Assembly (NCBI GenBank): GCA_033725935.1
Contig: MU867129.1
Span: 116,825 to 180,824 of the forward strand
DNA length: 64,000 bases
Source of the DNA: Cladorrhinum sp. PSN259
Taxonomy: Eukaryota; Ascomycota; Sordariomycetes; Sordariales; Podosporaceae
Reading direction: 5' to 3'
A program made the position numbers and the translations under genes. The notes below the pieces were generated by a model, which saw only the letters and a program-made list of their open reading frames with translations, did no database searches and was not told where the DNA came from. Shown piece by piece: positions 40,038 through 50,676 of this stretch; the first letter of the stretch is position 1, and every line of letters begins with the position of its first letter.

Positions 40038-42899
40038 ATGAGCTTCGACCCCTCAAAGCTCAGCAAAGCTAGCGCCGCCGATTATTCGTCGTCGGACTCG
40101 GATGCAGATGAAGATGACGAATACTTGATGCCGTCGCGCAATCCCCACGACGACGAGTTTGCCGACCACAATCCCAGAAAACGACGACGAACCGGTCGCG
40201 ACGCGAAAGAAAGCGCCGCATTGGGCATCTTTGGCTCAGAAAGTGAGGATGAAGGTCCAAATCGAAAATGGAAACACAAAACCCTCCGCAACAAGGGTGT
40301 TAGCTTTGTGTCGTCAAGCAATGTGAAACCCGCTCGCGGTTTTGATGATGAAGACGAGGAAGATGACGACGCAAGCGACAAGGACGAGGATGACGAATAC
40401 GCCGATTATGACGACGAGAAACCCACCATGCTCGCCAACCGAGGCGGTGACGAGGAGGATGATGAGGACGAAGATGAAGAGATGGGCGGCGTTGGCCTCG
40501 GGTTTGGGTCCGCTGCCGCTTCCGCTGCCGCTGCCGGGCAAGGTCTTGGATGGGTACCTCCAACGCAGACACAGAAACAAATACCGAGCAAGAGCAAGAC
40601 CGCGCCACCACAACCTTTTGTCAAGTCCAAGTTTGACAGCAGCAACCCTCTCGGCACTGGGTTTACCCCATTGTCAGCAAGAGGCCCAACCCTCCTGGCC
40701 AAGGAAGATGAACCGACAACCCCCCGAGTCGCGCTACCCAGCGCATTTGTCAAAGGAAAAGGCGGAAAAACAAAGATCAACACCAACTCGTTTGGCGCGC
40801 GCTTGTTGGCTAAGATGGGATACGTGGATGGCAAGGGCCTAGGAAGAGAAGGCCAGGGTCGAAATGTTATCATCGAGGCCAACCTTCGACCGCAAGGAGC
40901 TGGTTTGGGAGCCGTGAAGGAAAAGACTGAGCAAGAGAGACAGGAAGAGAAGCGCCAGGCTCGCCTGCGCGGGGAGGTTGTCGTGGACTCTGATGAAGAA
41001 GAGAAGAGAAAGAAGGCGGCGCGTAAGAAGAGGGCTTTGACAGGCGGGTTGGGTAGTGGAACAGGCAGCGGTGCCAGCACACCCAGGCGGCAGAAGCCCA
41101 AGTACCTGACCATGGACGAAATCAAGAAGGTAGCGCCCGGCCTCAACATCCCCGATGCATTTACCCCTATCCTCGATCTAACCGGGCCCGGCAAGAAGAT
41201 GCTCACATCTTCATCTGGATTAATGACCCCAACTGCGGGTGTTGCACCGGCCGAGTCAACAGAGAATGCGGAGGCAAGGAAGCTTGTCAGGCGTGCCCAG
41301 AACGACTTTATGGCCATCCTTGAGGAATGGCAGAGTCTCCAAGAGCGCAAAGCGTTCCTCGAGCTGCAGTTAAAACAAGAACAACAAGAGCTGGGAGAGC
41401 TCTCATCTACCCTCCATGGAGATCGTTCTCTAATCACAGCAACAATCACAGCATCTCAACCTCCCGAAAGTGGTGAGCTAGACCGAAAAGCAGATCTGTG
41501 CTATCGGCTAGATCGTATTATCTCAGGCCTGAAGGATGCCAACACCTCTGTATCAGACAACATGCTCCCAGAGTTTAAGGAGGAGCTTGCCTCGTTAGTG
41601 GTGGCTGCCATACACCCTACCTTCAACCAATTCCGGCAGCTCTGGGAACCATTGGCGGAGCCCAAGCCGTCTTTTGTTGACAACCTCAAGTCGATTCGTG
41701 GACTGCTGGGCCTTGACCAAAAGACCAAAAAGACTTACCGACGGCCAACAGCCACGCCCTACGAAACAATGATGCACGAGCTTTGGTTTAGGACTGTCGC
41801 GGGCGCTGTTCGGGAATGGAATGTTCGCGAGCCGGACCAATTAATTGCTGTGCTTGAGGCATGGGACAGTCTGTTGCCCAAGTTTATTCGCACACAGTTG
41901 CTTCAAGACATTATCCGCAGACTTGATGAGGCCATACAGAAATGGCAACCAAAGAAGCACACGCACAACCTACCCCATACTTGGATCTTCCCCTGGCTTC
42001 CTTACCTTCCATCAACACACCTCGATCCCAAGAGCTCAACTGGCCTGGTTGCCGACGTCAAACGGAAGTTCAGACAGCTTATTGATGCCTGGGATTTCAA
42101 GAGGGGTGTTATCCCTGGGATGAAACCATGGAAGCAAGTACTCAGACCCAGTCACGGTCGTGATCAGTGGGGTCCACTTCTCATGAATCATCTGTTGCCT
42201 GGAATCGCCCGCTATCTCAGGAACAACTTTCGAGTCGAACCTCAAGACCAAGGCCCGTACGTTGAGATTCTTGAAAAGGTCTTGGAGTGGGGTGAGATTA
42301 TTTCTCCGACCATGATCGGTGAAGTCATCGTCGCCGAGGTATTCCCCATGTGGCACGACGCTCTCTATCAATGGTTGCTTCTCGAAGACGCCAACTATGA
42401 CGAGATTGGACAGTGGTTCCAGTGGTGGCAAGATGATGTTTTCCCGGAGGAGATCAAAGCGCTCCCCTCGATTACTGCTGAGTTTGACAAGGGCACCAGC
42501 ATGATCGAGAGAGCTCTGGATCTGGGTGACCGTGCCAAATCACAGCTTGAGCCTCCGAAGAAGGGCCCTGCTTTGCGAACCTCGAAGGAGAAGCATCATC
42601 GTCAACCAAAGCTCGAGTCGGTACCAGAACAACCGGCCATGCAGCCAGAGGAAGTACCATTCCGAGATGTTATCGAGGCTTGGTGCCACACAAACGACTT
42701 GCAGTTTGTCAAAGAACATAACAAGGTCCATGACGAGGGCCCGATGTATAAGATCTCAGATTATGATGGGAAGCAGAGCATTTTGGTATATTTCAAGGGT
42801 AATTCCTTGTTCGCACAGACCAAGAACCAGAAGCCGTTTGAGGTCAAGCGTTCTGAGAACGAAGATGATTACCAGGTCTTGTTCCACATGGTCTCCTGA
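40038..42899 (+). CDS. TFIP11/Ntr1-like G-patch spliceosome disassembly factor
   Basis: Single exon, 953 residues. The ATG at 40038 (MSFDPSKLSKAS) matches the expected start; in-frame codons before it belong to the leader. The N-terminus is Ser/Asp/Glu-rich with a basic KRRR cluster. A G-patch lies at about 250-295 (FGARLLAKMGYVDGKGLGRE and GQGRNVIIEANLRP). Then comes a charged linker and a GCFC/TIP domain from about 400, with a coiled coil (EWQSLQERKAFLELQLKQEQ) and the conserved segments LPHTWIFPWLPYL and EVFPMWHDALYQWL. The C-terminus has FRDVIEAWCHTNDLQFV. Human TFIP11 and yeast Ntr1 activate the helicase Prp43/DHX15 through the G-patch to release the lariat spliceosome. Nuclear and probably essential. 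The gene has no intron, notable for a splicing factor but not rare in fungi. Confidence 0.95.
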   Translation: MSFDPSKLSKASAADYSSSDSDADEDDEYLMPSRNPHDDEFADHNPRKRRRTGRDAKESAALGIFGSESEDEGPNRKWKHKTLRNKGVSFVSSSNVKPARGFDDEDEEDDDASDKDEDDEYADYDDEKPTMLANRGGDEEDDEDEDEEMGGVGLGFGSAAASAAAAGQGLGWVPPTQTQKQIPSKSKTAPPQPFVKSKFDSSNPLGTGFTPLSARGPTLLAKEDEPTTPRVALPSAFVKGKGGKTKINTNSFGARLLAKMGYVDGKGLGREGQGRNVIIEANLRPQGAGLGAVKEKTEQERQEEKRQARLRGEVVVDSDEEEKRKKAARKKRALTGGLGSGTGSGASTPRRQKPKYLTMDEIKKVAPGLNIPDAFTPILDLTGPGKKMLTSSSGLMTPTAGVAPAESTENAEARKLVRRAQNDFMAILEEWQSLQERKAFLELQLKQEQQELGELSSTLHGDRSLITATITASQPPESGELDRKADLCYRLDRIISGLKDANTSVSDNMLPEFKEELASLVVAAIHPTFNQFRQLWEPLAEPKPSFVDNLKSIRGLLGLDQKTKKTYRRPTATPYETMMHELWFRTVAGAVREWNVREPDQLIAVLEAWDSLLPKFIRTQLLQDIIRRLDEAIQKWQPKKHTHNLPHTWIFPWLPYLPSTHLDPKSSTGLVADVKRKFRQLIDAWDFKRGVIPGMKPWKQVLRPSHGRDQWGPLLMNHLLPGIARYLRNNFRVEPQDQGPYVEILEKVLEWGEIISPTMIGEVIVAEVFPMWHDALYQWLLLEDANYDEIGQWFQWWQDDVFPEEIKALPSITAEFDKGTSMIERALDLGDRAKSQLEPPKKGPALRTSKEKHHRQPKLESVPEQPAMQPEEVPFRDVIEAWCHTNDLQFVKEHNKVHDEGPMYKISDYDGKQSILVYFKGNSLFAQTKNQKPFEVKRSENEDDYQVLFHMVS

Positions 42900-43860
42900 G
42901 GTTAGTTAGAGTTAATAATGAAAAGATATCTGTCTTGACCATGTTTTGGTGTCTTGGCAGGTCGATTGTGTACTACCAACCGGCTTCCAAGTCCAGACGG
43001 GATCCCAGAGGTATATCAAGCCCTCGGCACTCGAGCGAGACAAATCAAGCTTCACGGTAAGCCTCGCACTGATTCGTGCCACCAAGAGATTCTTGATGGT
43101 CGATCTCTGCATGGTATTTTCAGGTCTTTTCAATGCAAGCTTCCACTCAACCCGTCAGCCCTTCCTGATTGTCATTGTCTATTGCTTGGTTGCCTCGGCG
43201 GTGAGCTCCGCGCGGCGGAAGGATGATGGTCCTGCATGCTGACGGTGCGTCGACGTCAGTATAGCCAGCTACTAAGCTCATTTAAGAAGCTACAAAAGCA
43301 TTGCGCAAACTCCAATAAAGGTTGGATGCTCGTTTCCTTACCAGTCGGAATACTCGGATCTCAGCGTGCGGGGGAATGGAGTCAAAAACCAGTACAGTGT
43401 CAGTCACTCTGCCCTGTCACTTGGGGTTGATGTGGGGTAATAACGAGACCAATGTTTGTTGACCGAGGGATTCGCGTACCACAAAGGAAACCAGACGGCT
43501 AAAACAGGAAGGTCGGTATTAAATGCAACTTCGTATCGTTACCAAGATTACCAGCACCTTCTGTTGGCGACAGCGCAGGTGACGCCATATGGGATCTTCT
43601 TTGCAGCTTCAGGCACATTGTAACCTCACAAATCCGGTTCAGCCAGTGAGGATAACTCGGTTCATCGGGACAAGAGCTGCGAACAGCATAGGGCACCTGC
43701 AGCTCGATGACCACAGAGAGCGAACCCCGGGCTTGGTAGCTAGGCATTGCGGGATGGATGATAATGAAAACTCATATATGATCATTGTCCTCCTTCGCCT
43801 ACATGTAACCTACTCAGCACAGCTAACACTGTTGGGGTTTCGTCTCAACAATACAGCGTG
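42900..43860. other. Spacer between TFIP11-like and M28 peptidase genes
   Basis: About 960 bases with the 3' end of one gene and the promoter of the next. A plus-strand open stretch (42946-43242) has no domain and I read it as noncoding. Confidence 0.4.
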
Positions 43861-46011
43861 ATGCAATCTCAAATGAGTGTCGTATCGCTTCTAGCGCTGG
43901 TCACAGTGACATCTGCATGTCTCCGAGAGCTTGATAAGTACAATATCAACCACGCACATGTGCAACGCAATCCGCTCCTGGCCAGACAGGCACAATGGCC
44001 TCCAGTGTTGACCGACAAAGAGACAACGTTGGTCAACTCCTTCGACGCCAACAGCATTGATGACTGGGCCAACTATTACGGACACCAAGTCAAACTGGCA
44101 GGCAAAGGACGTGAAGCGGCAGAGTGGACAAGAGATCGATGGACCGAGAGTGGCTTCAAAGCAGAGCTCACCGAGTACCACGTCTATCTCAGCTACCCGC
44201 GCCGCCAATCTCTCTCAGTAACGTTCTCCAACGGCACCACCTCCGAAATAAACGTGCAAGAGCCTGCGCTTCCCGAAGACGACGTAACGGGCCGACCAGA
44301 CAGCATCCCAACTTTCCACGGGTACTCGGCCTCGGGCAACGCTTCAGCCGAGTACGTCTACGTCGGCCGCGGCACCCACGACGACTTTGAGCGCCTCGTC
44401 GACCTCGGCGTAGACCTCAAAGGCAAAATCGCCCTCATCAAATACGGCACCATCTTCCGCGGCCTCAAAGTGAAAAATGCCCAAGACCACGGCTGCATCG
44501 GCGCAATAATCTTTTCGGATACAGACGGAGACGGAAACGTCACGGTCGCCAATGGCGTCCCGGCCTATCCCCACGGACCAGCCCGTCACCCAGATTCAGT
44601 CCAAAAGGGCTCCGTCCTCTTTCTCTCCACTTATCCAGGCGACCCAACCACGCCAGGGTACCCTTCAACGAAAGACGCACCGAGAGCAGACATCTCTCCC
44701 GTCACTCCCAAGATCCCCTCTCTACCTATCTCCTACGCCGCCGCTATACCCCTCCTACAAGCACTAAACGGCCACGGGTTTTCTGCAGAGGAAGTAAACC
44801 GCACAGCATGGAAGGGCGCCCTCCCAGCCGAGTACCGCACCGGCCCGGCGCCAAACGTCAAACTATCGCTCGAGAACCTGATGGAAGGGGTAATAACGCC
44901 CATCTGGAATGTCATTGCGTACATAAACGGCACGAACCCAGACGAAACTCTGGTCATCGGTAACCACCGCGACACGTGGATGATTGGAGGAACAGGGGAC
45001 CCAAACTCTGGTTCCGCCGTCCTGGCCGAGCTGGCAAAGGCATTTGGCAAGCTCCAGTCGACGGGGTGGAAGCCCCGCAGAAACATCGTTTTGGCCTCGT
45101 GGGATGCAGAAGAGTATGGGCTGGTCGGCTCGACGGAGTGGGTGGAGGAGCACACAAACTGGCTGACCGAGACCGCCGTCGCGTACTTGAACGTTGACGT
45201 TGCCGTGTCCGGACCCCGACCGTACGTGGACGCGACGCCGGACTTGCACACCGTCGCCGGGGACATCCTCAAGAAAATCGTGTACCCGAATTTTGGGGGG
45301 TACAACATTTCTCTGTTCGACGCTTTCAATCAGACGACCGGCGGCGAGTTTGGTGTCTTGGGCAGCGGAAGCGACTTCACCAGCTTCCTGCACCGCGGCA
45401 TATCAAGCCTGGACGTGGGCTCGGGCAACGGGCCCCAAGACCCCGTGTGGCATTACCACTCAAACTACGATACCTACCACTGGATGAAGGAGTTTGGGGA
45501 TCCGGGGTTCAAGGTGCACGCCGCCATCGGACAGTACTTGTCTCTGTTGGCATTGAGACTAGCAGACGACGAGATCCTCCCGTTTGATTTACCCAACTAC
45601 GCCACAGAGTTGAGGCACTACTACAAGAATTTACGGACATTGATCGACGATGCGGGGGTAGACGTTGACACGAGAGAGCTGGAAGCTGCCATCGATACCT
45701 TCGAGAGGGGGGCAAACGAGGTCAAAGCTCTCGAGACCATGGCCAGAGCGAGGGACGACAAGGAGCTGATTCGAGTTGTCAACCACAAGTATCGGGATTT
45801 CCAGCGGGGGTTCGTGAGTCAGGGCGGACTACCCGACAGAGAGTTTTACAGGCACGTGGTTACGGCTCCCGGGTTGGATACCGGGTACGCGGCTGTTACG
45901 TTTCCGGGCGTGAGCGAAGGCGTGCAGTACGGGAACTTGACCGTCGCGAGGGATTGGGTTGGCAAGACTGCAAAGGGGATTTTGAGGGCCGCTGAGATTA
46001 TCAGGACTTGA
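43861..46011 (+). CDS. Secreted M28 zinc peptidase, glutamate carboxypeptidase II-like
   Basis: 716 residues, single exon, ATG at 43861. The N-terminus (MQSQMSVVSLLALVTVTSAC) is a signal peptide or anchor; several N-glycosylation sequons follow. A PA-domain insert lies about 120-280 (GKIALIKYGTIFRGLKVKNA). The M28 catalytic domain (about 350-560) shows the co-catalytic zinc ligands in order: GNHRD (His), GDPNSGSA (Asp), WDAEEYGLVGS (catalytic Glu plus ligand Glu), NVDVA (Asp) and WHYHSNYDTY (His). The C-terminal 150 residues form the TFR-dimerisation helical domain. Family members remove C-terminal Glu/Asp from peptides; in fungi they probably feed on peptides outside or in the vacuole. It is a full-length member of the NAALADase type. 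Confidence 0.93.
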   Translation: MQSQMSVVSLLALVTVTSACLRELDKYNINHAHVQRNPLLARQAQWPPVLTDKETTLVNSFDANSIDDWANYYGHQVKLAGKGREAAEWTRDRWTESGFKAELTEYHVYLSYPRRQSLSVTFSNGTTSEINVQEPALPEDDVTGRPDSIPTFHGYSASGNASAEYVYVGRGTHDDFERLVDLGVDLKGKIALIKYGTIFRGLKVKNAQDHGCIGAIIFSDTDGDGNVTVANGVPAYPHGPARHPDSVQKGSVLFLSTYPGDPTTPGYPSTKDAPRADISPVTPKIPSLPISYAAAIPLLQALNGHGFSAEEVNRTAWKGALPAEYRTGPAPNVKLSLENLMEGVITPIWNVIAYINGTNPDETLVIGNHRDTWMIGGTGDPNSGSAVLAELAKAFGKLQSTGWKPRRNIVLASWDAEEYGLVGSTEWVEEHTNWLTETAVAYLNVDVAVSGPRPYVDATPDLHTVAGDILKKIVYPNFGGYNISLFDAFNQTTGGEFGVLGSGSDFTSFLHRGISSLDVGSGNGPQDPVWHYHSNYDTYHWMKEFGDPGFKVHAAIGQYLSLLALRLADDEILPFDLPNYATELRHYYKNLRTLIDDAGVDVDTRELEAAIDTFERGANEVKALETMARARDDKELIRVVNHKYRDFQRGFVSQGGLPDREFYRHVVTAPGLDTGYAAVTFPGVSEGVQYGNLTVARDWVGKTAKGILRAAEIIRT

Positions 46012-46038
46012 ATCTACATAGCACAGATGAAATAACAT

Positions 46039-46371
46039 TAATGGGAGATGTTGGGGCTAGATAGGCAACGGTTACTATTTATAACACCGTTGTTTATTTC
46101 CATACAGTCAGTGACAACAAAGTTAACCGTTATTTTTTTGGCTTAACCGTTTTATATTTGTGTTTTACCGTTATTGTTTAACTAATAGTTGTTTCCTAGG
46201 AAATTTCCTGTAAATGGTGGGGGTTTTTATGGGGTTTTCTGCAGCTATAACCCTTCTTTTATTTACTTTTACCTGCCTACTTACCTGTCTGCCACCAAGC
46301 CAGCCACCTAGCCGGAGATGCCCTGGGATGAAAGATGTGGTCAGTGTCTGGTACGGCTGTAAGCTAGGAAG

Positions 46372-46413
<42 letters not shown>

Positions 46414-46723
46414 TGGTTGTGGGTGTGGGTGTGGGTGTGGGTGTTGATGTGTGTACGGCCGGCCACCTCCTGCCTTTTGGGAATGCCCTCATCCACTTGC
46501 ATCGCGGCCTGGCCCACTCTGAACCTTGGTTCGGCCTAGAAAACCAAGGCTAGTAAACCTTACTTTGTTTACTTCCTAGTAACTATTATCTTTAAAATAA
46601 CGGTTAACTCTGTGTTTAGTACTGTTAAGTAAACAAAAACAGTTAAAGTAAATTAAACAGTAAATGGCGTTTTGAAATAGTCGCAAATATATCACTGTTA
46701 ATCAGATCCTTAGATTCCCATTA
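46039..46723 (+). repeat. Non-autonomous dispersed repeat, copy B
   Basis: Starts TAATGGGAGATG and ends TTAGATTCCCATTA, same orientation as copy C. It holds GGCAACGGTTACTATTTA, TTAACCGTTAT, CCTAGGAAATTTCC, CTTCTTTTATTTAC, CTGCCACCAAGCCAGCCA, then a (TG)n microsatellite at 46374-46409 and GTGTGGGTGTGGG. Next is CCTCATCCACTTGCAT, shared in complement with copy A near 16490. The element begins 27 bases after the stop of the peptidase gene, so it may supply that gene's 3' end. Confidence 0.7.
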
Positions 46724-46845
46724 TTGAGATTTGAGATTTGGGCTTTGGTAATTGCTATATAAATTGAAATTTAAAATCATTGGATGAAGCCCAGTGAGAT
46801 GATGCATGACCCGTCAGGAGCTTAGGATGCACAGCCTCAGAGAGC

Positions 46846-47565
46846 TCAGTCAGAGTCGCTGCTATCCGAGCTGGAGCTGTCAGACCCGGATCCCTTTTTC
46901 TTGTGCTTCTTATCCTTCTTCTCCCCCTTGTGCTTCTTATCCTTCTTCTCTCCCTTGTGCTTGTCTTTCTTGTCCTTCTTGTCCTTGCCCAGCCTGTCAC
47001 ACGTGTTGTCAGTACTATCTCATGGCAGAAGCGAGATGAAGAGAAATGCAACTTACTTCCCACCCAGAGCAGCTCCAGCAACCGCAGCCAATGGATTAAC
47101 GCCGTGGCCGCCGCCATGACTGCCGCTTCCACCACCACCGAGGAACGCGCCGGCCGCGGCACCAAGTAGCGAGGTACCTAGACCGCGATCCCCACCTTGC
47201 TGTTGCTGATTCTGCCCTTGGTTCTGATACTGGGACTTCTCGTCGGGGTATTGGGCTCTATTGTCGCCCTGACCGTGCTGGTACGGCGGCGGCGCATGAT
47301 GACCCTGGCCTTGACCGTACTGCTGCTGCTGCTGCTGCTGCTGGGGATGATAACCCTGTTGTTGTTGATGAGGGGGAGGCTGGTAGTTCCCGTATTGCTG
47401 CTGCTGATTCTGGTCGGGAGGAGGATACTGCGGAGGTGGGTAGTGCTGTTGCTGCTGCTGACCGTAGTTCTGATCCTGCTGGTGAGGGGGGCCTTGGTTG
47501 TACCCGTAGCCCTGCTGCTGGTTACCGCCGCCCTGCTGGGAGTTGTAGTAATCTTGAGCGGACAT
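46846..47565 (-). CDS. Gln/Pro-rich glycine-zipper protein with Lys-rich and acidic tail
   Basis: Two exons: 47565-47057 and 46993-46846, 218 residues; donor GTAAGT, acceptor GACAG. I took the ATG at 47565 (MSAQDYYNSQQ). The first 115 residues are extremely rich in Gln, Tyr, Pro and Gly, a prion-like low-complexity composition with runs of up to eight Gln. Next is a glycine-zipper-like stretch LGTSLLGAAAGAFLGGGGSG and VNPLAAVAGAALGGK. Exon 2 encodes a Lys/Asp repeat (LGKDKKDKKDKHKGEKKD) ending in Ser/Asp repeats (SDSSSSDSSDSD). Proteins of this design are common in ascomycetes; glycine zippers suggest membrane association or self-assembly. A condensate- or stress-related role is conceivable but not shown by sequence. 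Confidence 0.8.
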
Positions 47566-48139
47566 GATGAGTTCTACACTGTGTCTTTTTTTCAATTTCT
47601 TTGGGGTTGAGTGTCGAGGTCAAGTTGAGAGCTTTCAGCTTGCGGGTTGAATGATGACAACAAGGAAGGGTTTCTTGGCTTTCAATGAATGAGGGGGCGG
47701 GGTTCTTTTAAGCAGCTGGAGGCCTTACATAATGGCGGCACAAAACACGGTTATGTCATCATGGGATTTTGGGTGGTATAAAAGGGATATTTCAGTCCCC
47801 AACACGTTTCATGATTCTTTGTCAGATTTGCGGCGATCACCGCCTTGCGCCATCCTAGGGCTGAAACTGCTGCGCTGTACTAGATTTGAGAAAGATCCGG
47901 TGATGAAATACCTCACCGAGGAGGATCACTTCATATTTCCTTGGGCAGTTATGCAGCTCTGCATAAGTCCAGTCTGACCAATCGAAACCTCGTATTTATC
48001 CACATGCTTAGCATAACTCAGCATAACTCAGCATAACTAGCCCCTATTTTCATCATTTTTCTCAACCAAACGAAACCAGTCCAAGCGGTAACATCGTGTA
48101 TCCAAAGCAACCCATACAATCGCTCTTTAGCTGCCCCAT
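47566..48139. other. Spacer between the Gln-rich and TauD-like genes
   Basis: About 570 bases. The Gln-rich gene promoter is on the left; CAGCATAACT repeated three times is at about 48017-48039. No gene supported. Confidence 0.4.
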
Positions 48140-49674
48140 TTATAGCTCGACCTTGTACATCTTCACAGTGATCTCTTCCTCCGCCGACTTCTCTTCCTCC
48201 GCCGACTTCTCTTCCTCCGCCGACTTCTCTTCCTCCGCCGACTTCTCTTCCTCCGCCGACTTCTCTTCCTCAGCTGACTTCTCTTCCTCAGCTGAGTTGC
48301 TCTCAACTGGCTTGCTTTTAGCCGACTGCTCCTCCTCGACGGTCTTGAGCGTGGGTTGACCTGTAGGCTTGGGTTCATCTTCAGGGTTTGCTCCAGCTTG
48401 AGACTCAGTGGCACTGGGTCCAGCAGCAACCGGCGCGACCGTCAACTCCCAACGCTCCCTCAACCCATTCTCACCATACACGCGTTGGTTCCCCTCGCAA
48501 AGTCCTGGAGGCAGCTGCCAAGACAACATCCAGTGTCTCAACCAGAGCTTCACCACGTGTCTAGAATTCTCCTCGTCATCGACGAACTGGTCGTGGGCGT
48601 GGAGTAGGCCGTGGTTGTTGAGGAAGATCATGTCTCCTGCCTTGGGGGTGATCTTGAAGCAAGATTCCTCTGCCACTTCTTCAATGGCTTTGAGGGCTTC
48701 ATTTTGATTCTCTGTCAAATTTATGGGAGCCTGAGAGGATTCGGACCCAGATTCAATGACAGTGATACGTCGGGGGCCAAAATTGAAGACGGGCACTTTC
48801 ATAAGAGTATTAAAGTCACGGTAGACGAGGGGCCCAATGCATGTAGGAAAAAGTCGGCCGGTACCTTCGAAATTCCAGATTGGACGCATTAGTTCCTCGA
48901 CGACACTCGGGCGTGTTCGGAGGAGGGTGTTGTAGATGTGCCAAGCTGAGGCTACCTTGATGGCCCCGCCCTGGGCTGGTTGACCTTGGACATGGAGGGC
49001 GAGGACATCAACGTACATGTCGTTGTGGAAGGGCTTTGTGTCAATAGGTCAGTACATGAGAGACTGCTGGTGAAGAATAAGCAAGGGACTTACCGTAGAC
49101 TCGTTTCCTGCCTTATTCCCCGGTGAGCTCTGTGTCTTATGGACTGCGGGAAACAAGCATACGTTAGCGGGTCAACTATCCAAGGGCAAATATATGTCCT
49201 CCATACCCAGTATGTTGCCAACTTCGTCTTGCATTCCACGTTCAATAGCAATGTAGGACGAGATTCCCATAAAGATGATGGTGTTGTCCAGAGGAGAGTA
49301 CTTCTTGGCATCAAGACCACGCAAGATGATGAGCCCCTTGGCATCCTGGTGGTGAAGATCCAGCGGAAACAAGCGGACCCTGTCACTCAAAGTGGGAAGC
49401 GGGAAGTTTTCTGAATCAATCATAGAGACACGGATATTTTTGTCTGCATGTGGTCAATACAGTTACATTTGTCAGCTATGCCGGGTCCAGGCTCACCTTT
49501 GAAGACCTGCAATGCATGTTCCATCTCTGCAATCTCAGTTTCATTCAACTGATGGATAAAGTCAGCAGGTGTGCACTCGCGGCCATCCCAGACCAGCCTG
49601 CAAGCTGGCACAGGCCAGAGATCCTGCAGGATGGGGTTATCAGGTGTGCTCGATCTACTGCTGCTAGTCGACAT
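48140..49674 (-). CDS. TauD/TfdA-like Fe(II)/2-oxoglutarate dioxygenase with acidic repeat tail
   Basis: Four exons: 49674-49497, 49443-49207, 49143-49094 and 49033-48140; the joined frame gives 452 residues. An in-frame upstream ATG at 49713 would add 13 residues. The iron site is visible: His158 and Asp160 (PFHND) and His300 in NNHGLLHAHDQF; Arg313 in NSRHVVKLWLRHW is the likely 2-oxoglutarate ligand. Exon 2 has GLIILRGLDAKKY, typical of the family. Such enzymes hydroxylate taurine, sulfonates or secondary metabolites; the substrate here is unknown. The C-terminal 90 residues are not part of the fold: a Glu/Pro-rich linker, then seven SAEEEK-type hexapeptides, then ITVKMYKVEL. That tail is encoded by an 18-bp tandem repeat and is likely disordered. 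Confidence 0.83.
48173..48297. repeat. 18-bp tandem repeat inside the dioxygenase gene
   Basis: About seven units of CTCTTCCTCCGCCGACTT; the first five are almost identical and the last two carry CAGCTGA variants. In the gene it encodes SAEEEK repeats. Such arrays gain or lose units by slippage, so length variation between strains is expected. Confidence 0.85.
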
Positions 49675-50676
49675 GACAATAAACTCGGTTGAATCATTTA
49701 AATAGAAGCCCATTGTCGATGACGCTGATGACGCTGATGCAGATCCAATAATCTCAGGCGATGGAGAAGAGGAGCAACATCCAGTCTGGATTGGGAGGTT
49801 GGCATCCTTTTAAGCTTATTGTCGTCCTTTCTCCTGCGTCGACTCGGAAGACAGATGATGCATGGCTTTCACTCAAAAATACGATATCAGGTATGGTGCC
49901 GGAAGAAAATGTCACCAAAGGCAAGCCTGAGACTTCCAGTCATTGACGGGGAGAAGATAGCAGGGTTACTGGCGCGGCAGCGTCGGCTTTTTCAGAACGA
50001 AAGCGCCACCGGACGCTAGCAACGGCGATTAGATCGAGCCTGCCAGATGAACAGTGATTGCTGCCAAAGAAATTCCTTCCTGAGGTCAATGCATGTCGAG
50101 AACTTTTCTTCCCTTGGGCCGTTAAGGCCGAGAAGACGAAACTGGGGGTTGCAATCATACGTGGACATGTTCGTGATGATGGACACACTGCCAGTGCTCC
50201 GGACCCAAAGACTGGTCACCCTTTGGCGACGGTTGTTGCCAAGGTACGGAAACTAAAGCGTGCTCATCAGAATCAGTAGTGTGGGTGGAAGGGTTTGTTC
50301 CGCAGAAGGGCTGGCAAAAACGAGTTCAAGTGCTCATTCAATGGGAAATTGCACTGGGAAAACAAATTTATGAATGATCTTTCTTCTTATGAGATCTATC
50401 TAATCTAATTGGGGTATCTTCAGGTCCATCAATTCCAGACGTCCACCTTCCTTCAAGGTTCTTTCTTTCAGGTTCCTTCCATGGAAACCAAAGTCCTGAG
50501 CACCTTCCTTCCAGTCTCAGTCAATCAATCATCCATCATCCACGTCCACCAAATTCCAATTCGGCCGTTCCAAAATTTAAACCCCAGGAGTCCAAATTCA
50601 ATGACGAATGTATTTACTGCAAAATCACTTTTCCCACCAGTAAATTGTTACAAGCCCGCAAATCTCCGAAAATCTC
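49675..50676. other. Spacer between TauD-like and SDR genes
   Basis: About 1 kb. A 73-residue plus-strand frame (50058-50279) ends in Lys/Arg-rich sequence (KTGHPLATVVAKVRKLKRAH). I recognise no family. CTTCC/TTTCAGGTTCC short repeats lie near 50447-50512. No gene called. Confidence 0.35.

Noticed and set aside
40406..41449. Minus-strand 347-codon frame
   Set aside because: Antisense of the Asp/Glu-rich TFIP11-like gene; Ser/Pro-rich composition is the complement of acidic codons.
42946..43242. Plus-strand frame after the TFIP11-like gene
   Set aside because: No domain or separate promoter; read as 3' flank.
47197..47610. Plus-strand Leu-rich frame resembling a membrane protein
   Set aside because: Antisense of CAG/CAA Gln codons gives Leu runs; not real.
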